NCBI GenBank assembly: GCA_003488965.1
Contig: DNJW01000284.1
Span: 1 to 5,399, forward strand
Direction: 5' to 3'
Length of the DNA stretch: 5,399 nt
Source of the DNA: Lachnospiraceae bacterium
GTDB taxonomy: Bacteria; Bacillota; Clostridia; Lachnospirales; Lachnospiraceae
A program made the position numbers and the translations under genes. This document shows, in pieces, positions 4,233 through 5,399 of the stretch (positions within the stretch are counted from its first letter, which is position 1; each line of letters starts with the position of its first letter). The notes under the pieces were generated by a model. That model searched no databases and was not told the DNA's origin. It saw only the letters and a program-made list of their open reading frames with translations.

Positions 4233-5399
4233 TTAATACGGAAGATAAAAAAGGGAGCATTTCCCTGTTATAAACTGTGAAAGGGTAAACAGGGAAATGC
4301 ATTTTTTTGCAGTATACCGGGAAAGGTTGAAGGTTCTTGCTTTGGAGGCATTCATTTCTATTCTTTCAAAATGAATGGATAAATTCACCCGGTATTCTTC
4401 CATCCATGTGTTGGTCAGACAAGGGAATGGAAAGTAGTCTATCCCATATTTTTTCATCCACTGTTCCCATTCCAGCTGGGGGGTATATGAATGCTGGGGT
4501 TCGCCGATAAGGGCAGCCAGGGTCTGGGCATTCAGTATGGCAGGAGCGGCGTCAGCCGACAGTCTGGACAGATATTTTGTATCATAGCCGTAAATGGATA
4601 TACTGGATTTATCCTCATAATCCTTATCGGCCAGCATTTGGGAAATGTTGTATTTTGCAATAAAGTAGTCAGGGCGGCTGAAGGAAAAGCCAATATAGAA
4701 AATAGTGACTGTAACAATGCAATATTTGAATAAAGGAAAAGCTGTTTTATATATCTTAAAAATAACACCGGTCATGAGAAGGAAGATTACAGCTAAAGCC
4801 CAGAGTACGAAAATACGAAGAAATGTCAAGTCATAATGTTTAATGTACATGAACATACGCATGGTGCTGGATGCAATCATAATATAAGTGCATAAGGATA
4901 CTATAGTTAAAAGTATTTTAAGGACTTTATTTTCTTTGAATCTGCCAAGACAGATGAGTACTAAAGCCAAGTTAATAAGACAGACAAAAAGAAGCTGGAA
5001 AAAACCTTCTCTTGCATAGTCGGCATAGGTATAGCTGGCAGGTATGTAATTTTCAGGAAGCTGCATATTGCCTATGAACAGATATACAATCTGGATGCCG
5101 CTGAATAAAAGGTATATGACCGAGAGAATGGAAGTGACAGTTATTGCAATTAACGGCTCGCCGGTACGTTTATCAGGGACTTGTTCTTTAATAGATTTTT
5201 TTTCTAAGCAGGCTAAAATACTGTAAGATGCAAAAAAAGAAAAGAGTACGGAAAAGCATAATCCCATAAAATTATTCTGCAGCCAGTAAAGGGAGATAAA
5301 ATCTTTTATAAAAGAATAGAAAACAATATCTGCAGAAGAAAGCAGCAGCAGTATAACAATAATGAGCGGTATAGAAATAAGAATACCGATAAAGATATA
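4233..5399 (-). CDS. DUF4153/DUF4173-type polytopic membrane protein (N-terminus beyond right edge)
   Basis: An integral membrane protein of unknown function; 388 C-terminal residues are visible. The reading frame stays open from the Met at 5267 to the window end, adding 44 hydrophobic residues that include LLLLSSADIVF, a typical early segment of this family. So the gene is 5'-truncated here and 5267 is not the start. Numbering visible residues, about seven hydrophobic segments lie between 1 and 242, followed by a soluble tail. Family-like marks are YADYAREGFFQLLF (125-138), SSTMRMFMYIKHYDLTFLRI (177-196), YLSRLSADAAPAIL (276-289) and FNLSRYTAKK (357-366). The tail after that last motif runs through the terminator stem and may not be the ancestral end. 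It converges on the amidase gene with 7 bp between stops, so it is a separate transcription unit. Family call is from recalled motifs; the two DUF names are close and I cannot choose between them. Confidence 0.75.
   Translation of the reverse strand, partial: YIFIGILISIPLIIVILLLLSSADIVFYSFIKDFISLYWLQNNFMGLCFSVLFSFFASYSILACLEKKSIKEQVPDKRTGEPLIAITVTSILSVIYLLFSGIQIVYLFIGNMQLPENYIPASYTYADYAREGFFQLLFVCLINLALVLICLGRFKENKVLKILLTIVSLCTYIMIASSTMRMFMYIKHYDLTFLRIFVLWALAVIFLLMTGVIFKIYKTAFPLFKYCIVTVTIFYIGFSFSRPDYFIAKYNISQMLADKDYEDKSSISIYGYDTKYLSRLSADAAPAILNAQTLAALIGEPQHSYTPQLEWEQWMKKYGIDYFPFPCLTNTWMEEYRVNLSIHFERIEMNASKARTFNLSRYTAKKCISLFTLSQFITGKCSLFYLPY
4247..4308. terminator. Bidirectional rho-independent terminator
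   Basis: GCATTTCCCTGTT (4257-4269) pairs perfectly over 13 bp with AACAGGGAAATGC (4288-4300), leaving an 18-nt loop. On the plus strand an A and seven T follow (4301-4308), ending the operon about 30-80 nt after the amidase stop. On the minus strand the stem is followed by TCCC and six T (4252-4247), so it could also end the convergent gene. The stem lies inside the last codons of that gene. Confidence 0.88.

Noticed and set aside
4491..4768. Overlapping short frames on both strands within the membrane protein gene
   Set aside because: Both lie inside a long family-supported minus-strand frame and resemble nothing known.
1..5399. Mobile element, CRISPR array, prophage or defence system
   Set aside because: No transposase, integrase, terminal repeats, spaced direct repeats or nuclease-like genes are visible; the content is ordinary chromosomal.

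Overview
The window looks like chromosomal DNA from a low-GC, endospore-forming Clostridia, most probably a Lachnospiraceae member. The reasons are AT-rich DNA, strong Shine-Dalgarno sites, TTG starts, a spoIIE-type gene behind a Spo0A-style promoter, and an amidase of a form familiar from Lachnospiraceae. The assignment rests on protein and promoter character, not on a database search.

Layout. Positions 1-231 (minus strand) hold the first 77 codons of a probable spoIIE, which runs off the left edge. Positions 232-558 are a divergent intergenic region. Leftward it carries a promoter of the unusual spoIIE/spoIIG type (TTGACA, 21 bp, TATACT) with two Spo0A-box-like elements 10 bp apart upstream. 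It also has an 8-bp inverted repeat, and rightward a sigma-A-like promoter. Positions 559-4225 form a tight plus-strand gene set: a YoeA-like MATE exporter, a MepA-like MATE exporter and an exported zinc N-acetylmuramoyl-L-alanine amidase, with gaps of 16 and 12 bp. A strong stem-loop with T-runs on both sides (4247-4308) follows. Converging on it from the right is a DUF4153/DUF4173-type polytopic membrane protein (minus strand), whose N-terminus lies beyond position 5399 and whose last codons run through the stem-loop.

How the genes fit together. spoIIE is transcribed away from the rest and is presumably switched on by phosphorylated Spo0A at the start of sporulation. The two exporters and the amidase share spacing that implies co-transcription; a shared role at the cell envelope (small-molecule export plus wall remodelling) is plausible but is inference only. 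The DUF4153/DUF4173 protein has no assigned function.

I found no mobile element, CRISPR array, tRNA or rRNA, and no convincing new system. The points most worth a second look are the textbook-like Spo0A promoter, the amidase signal peptide that is one base away from a lipobox, and the terminator embedded in the 3' end of the convergent gene.
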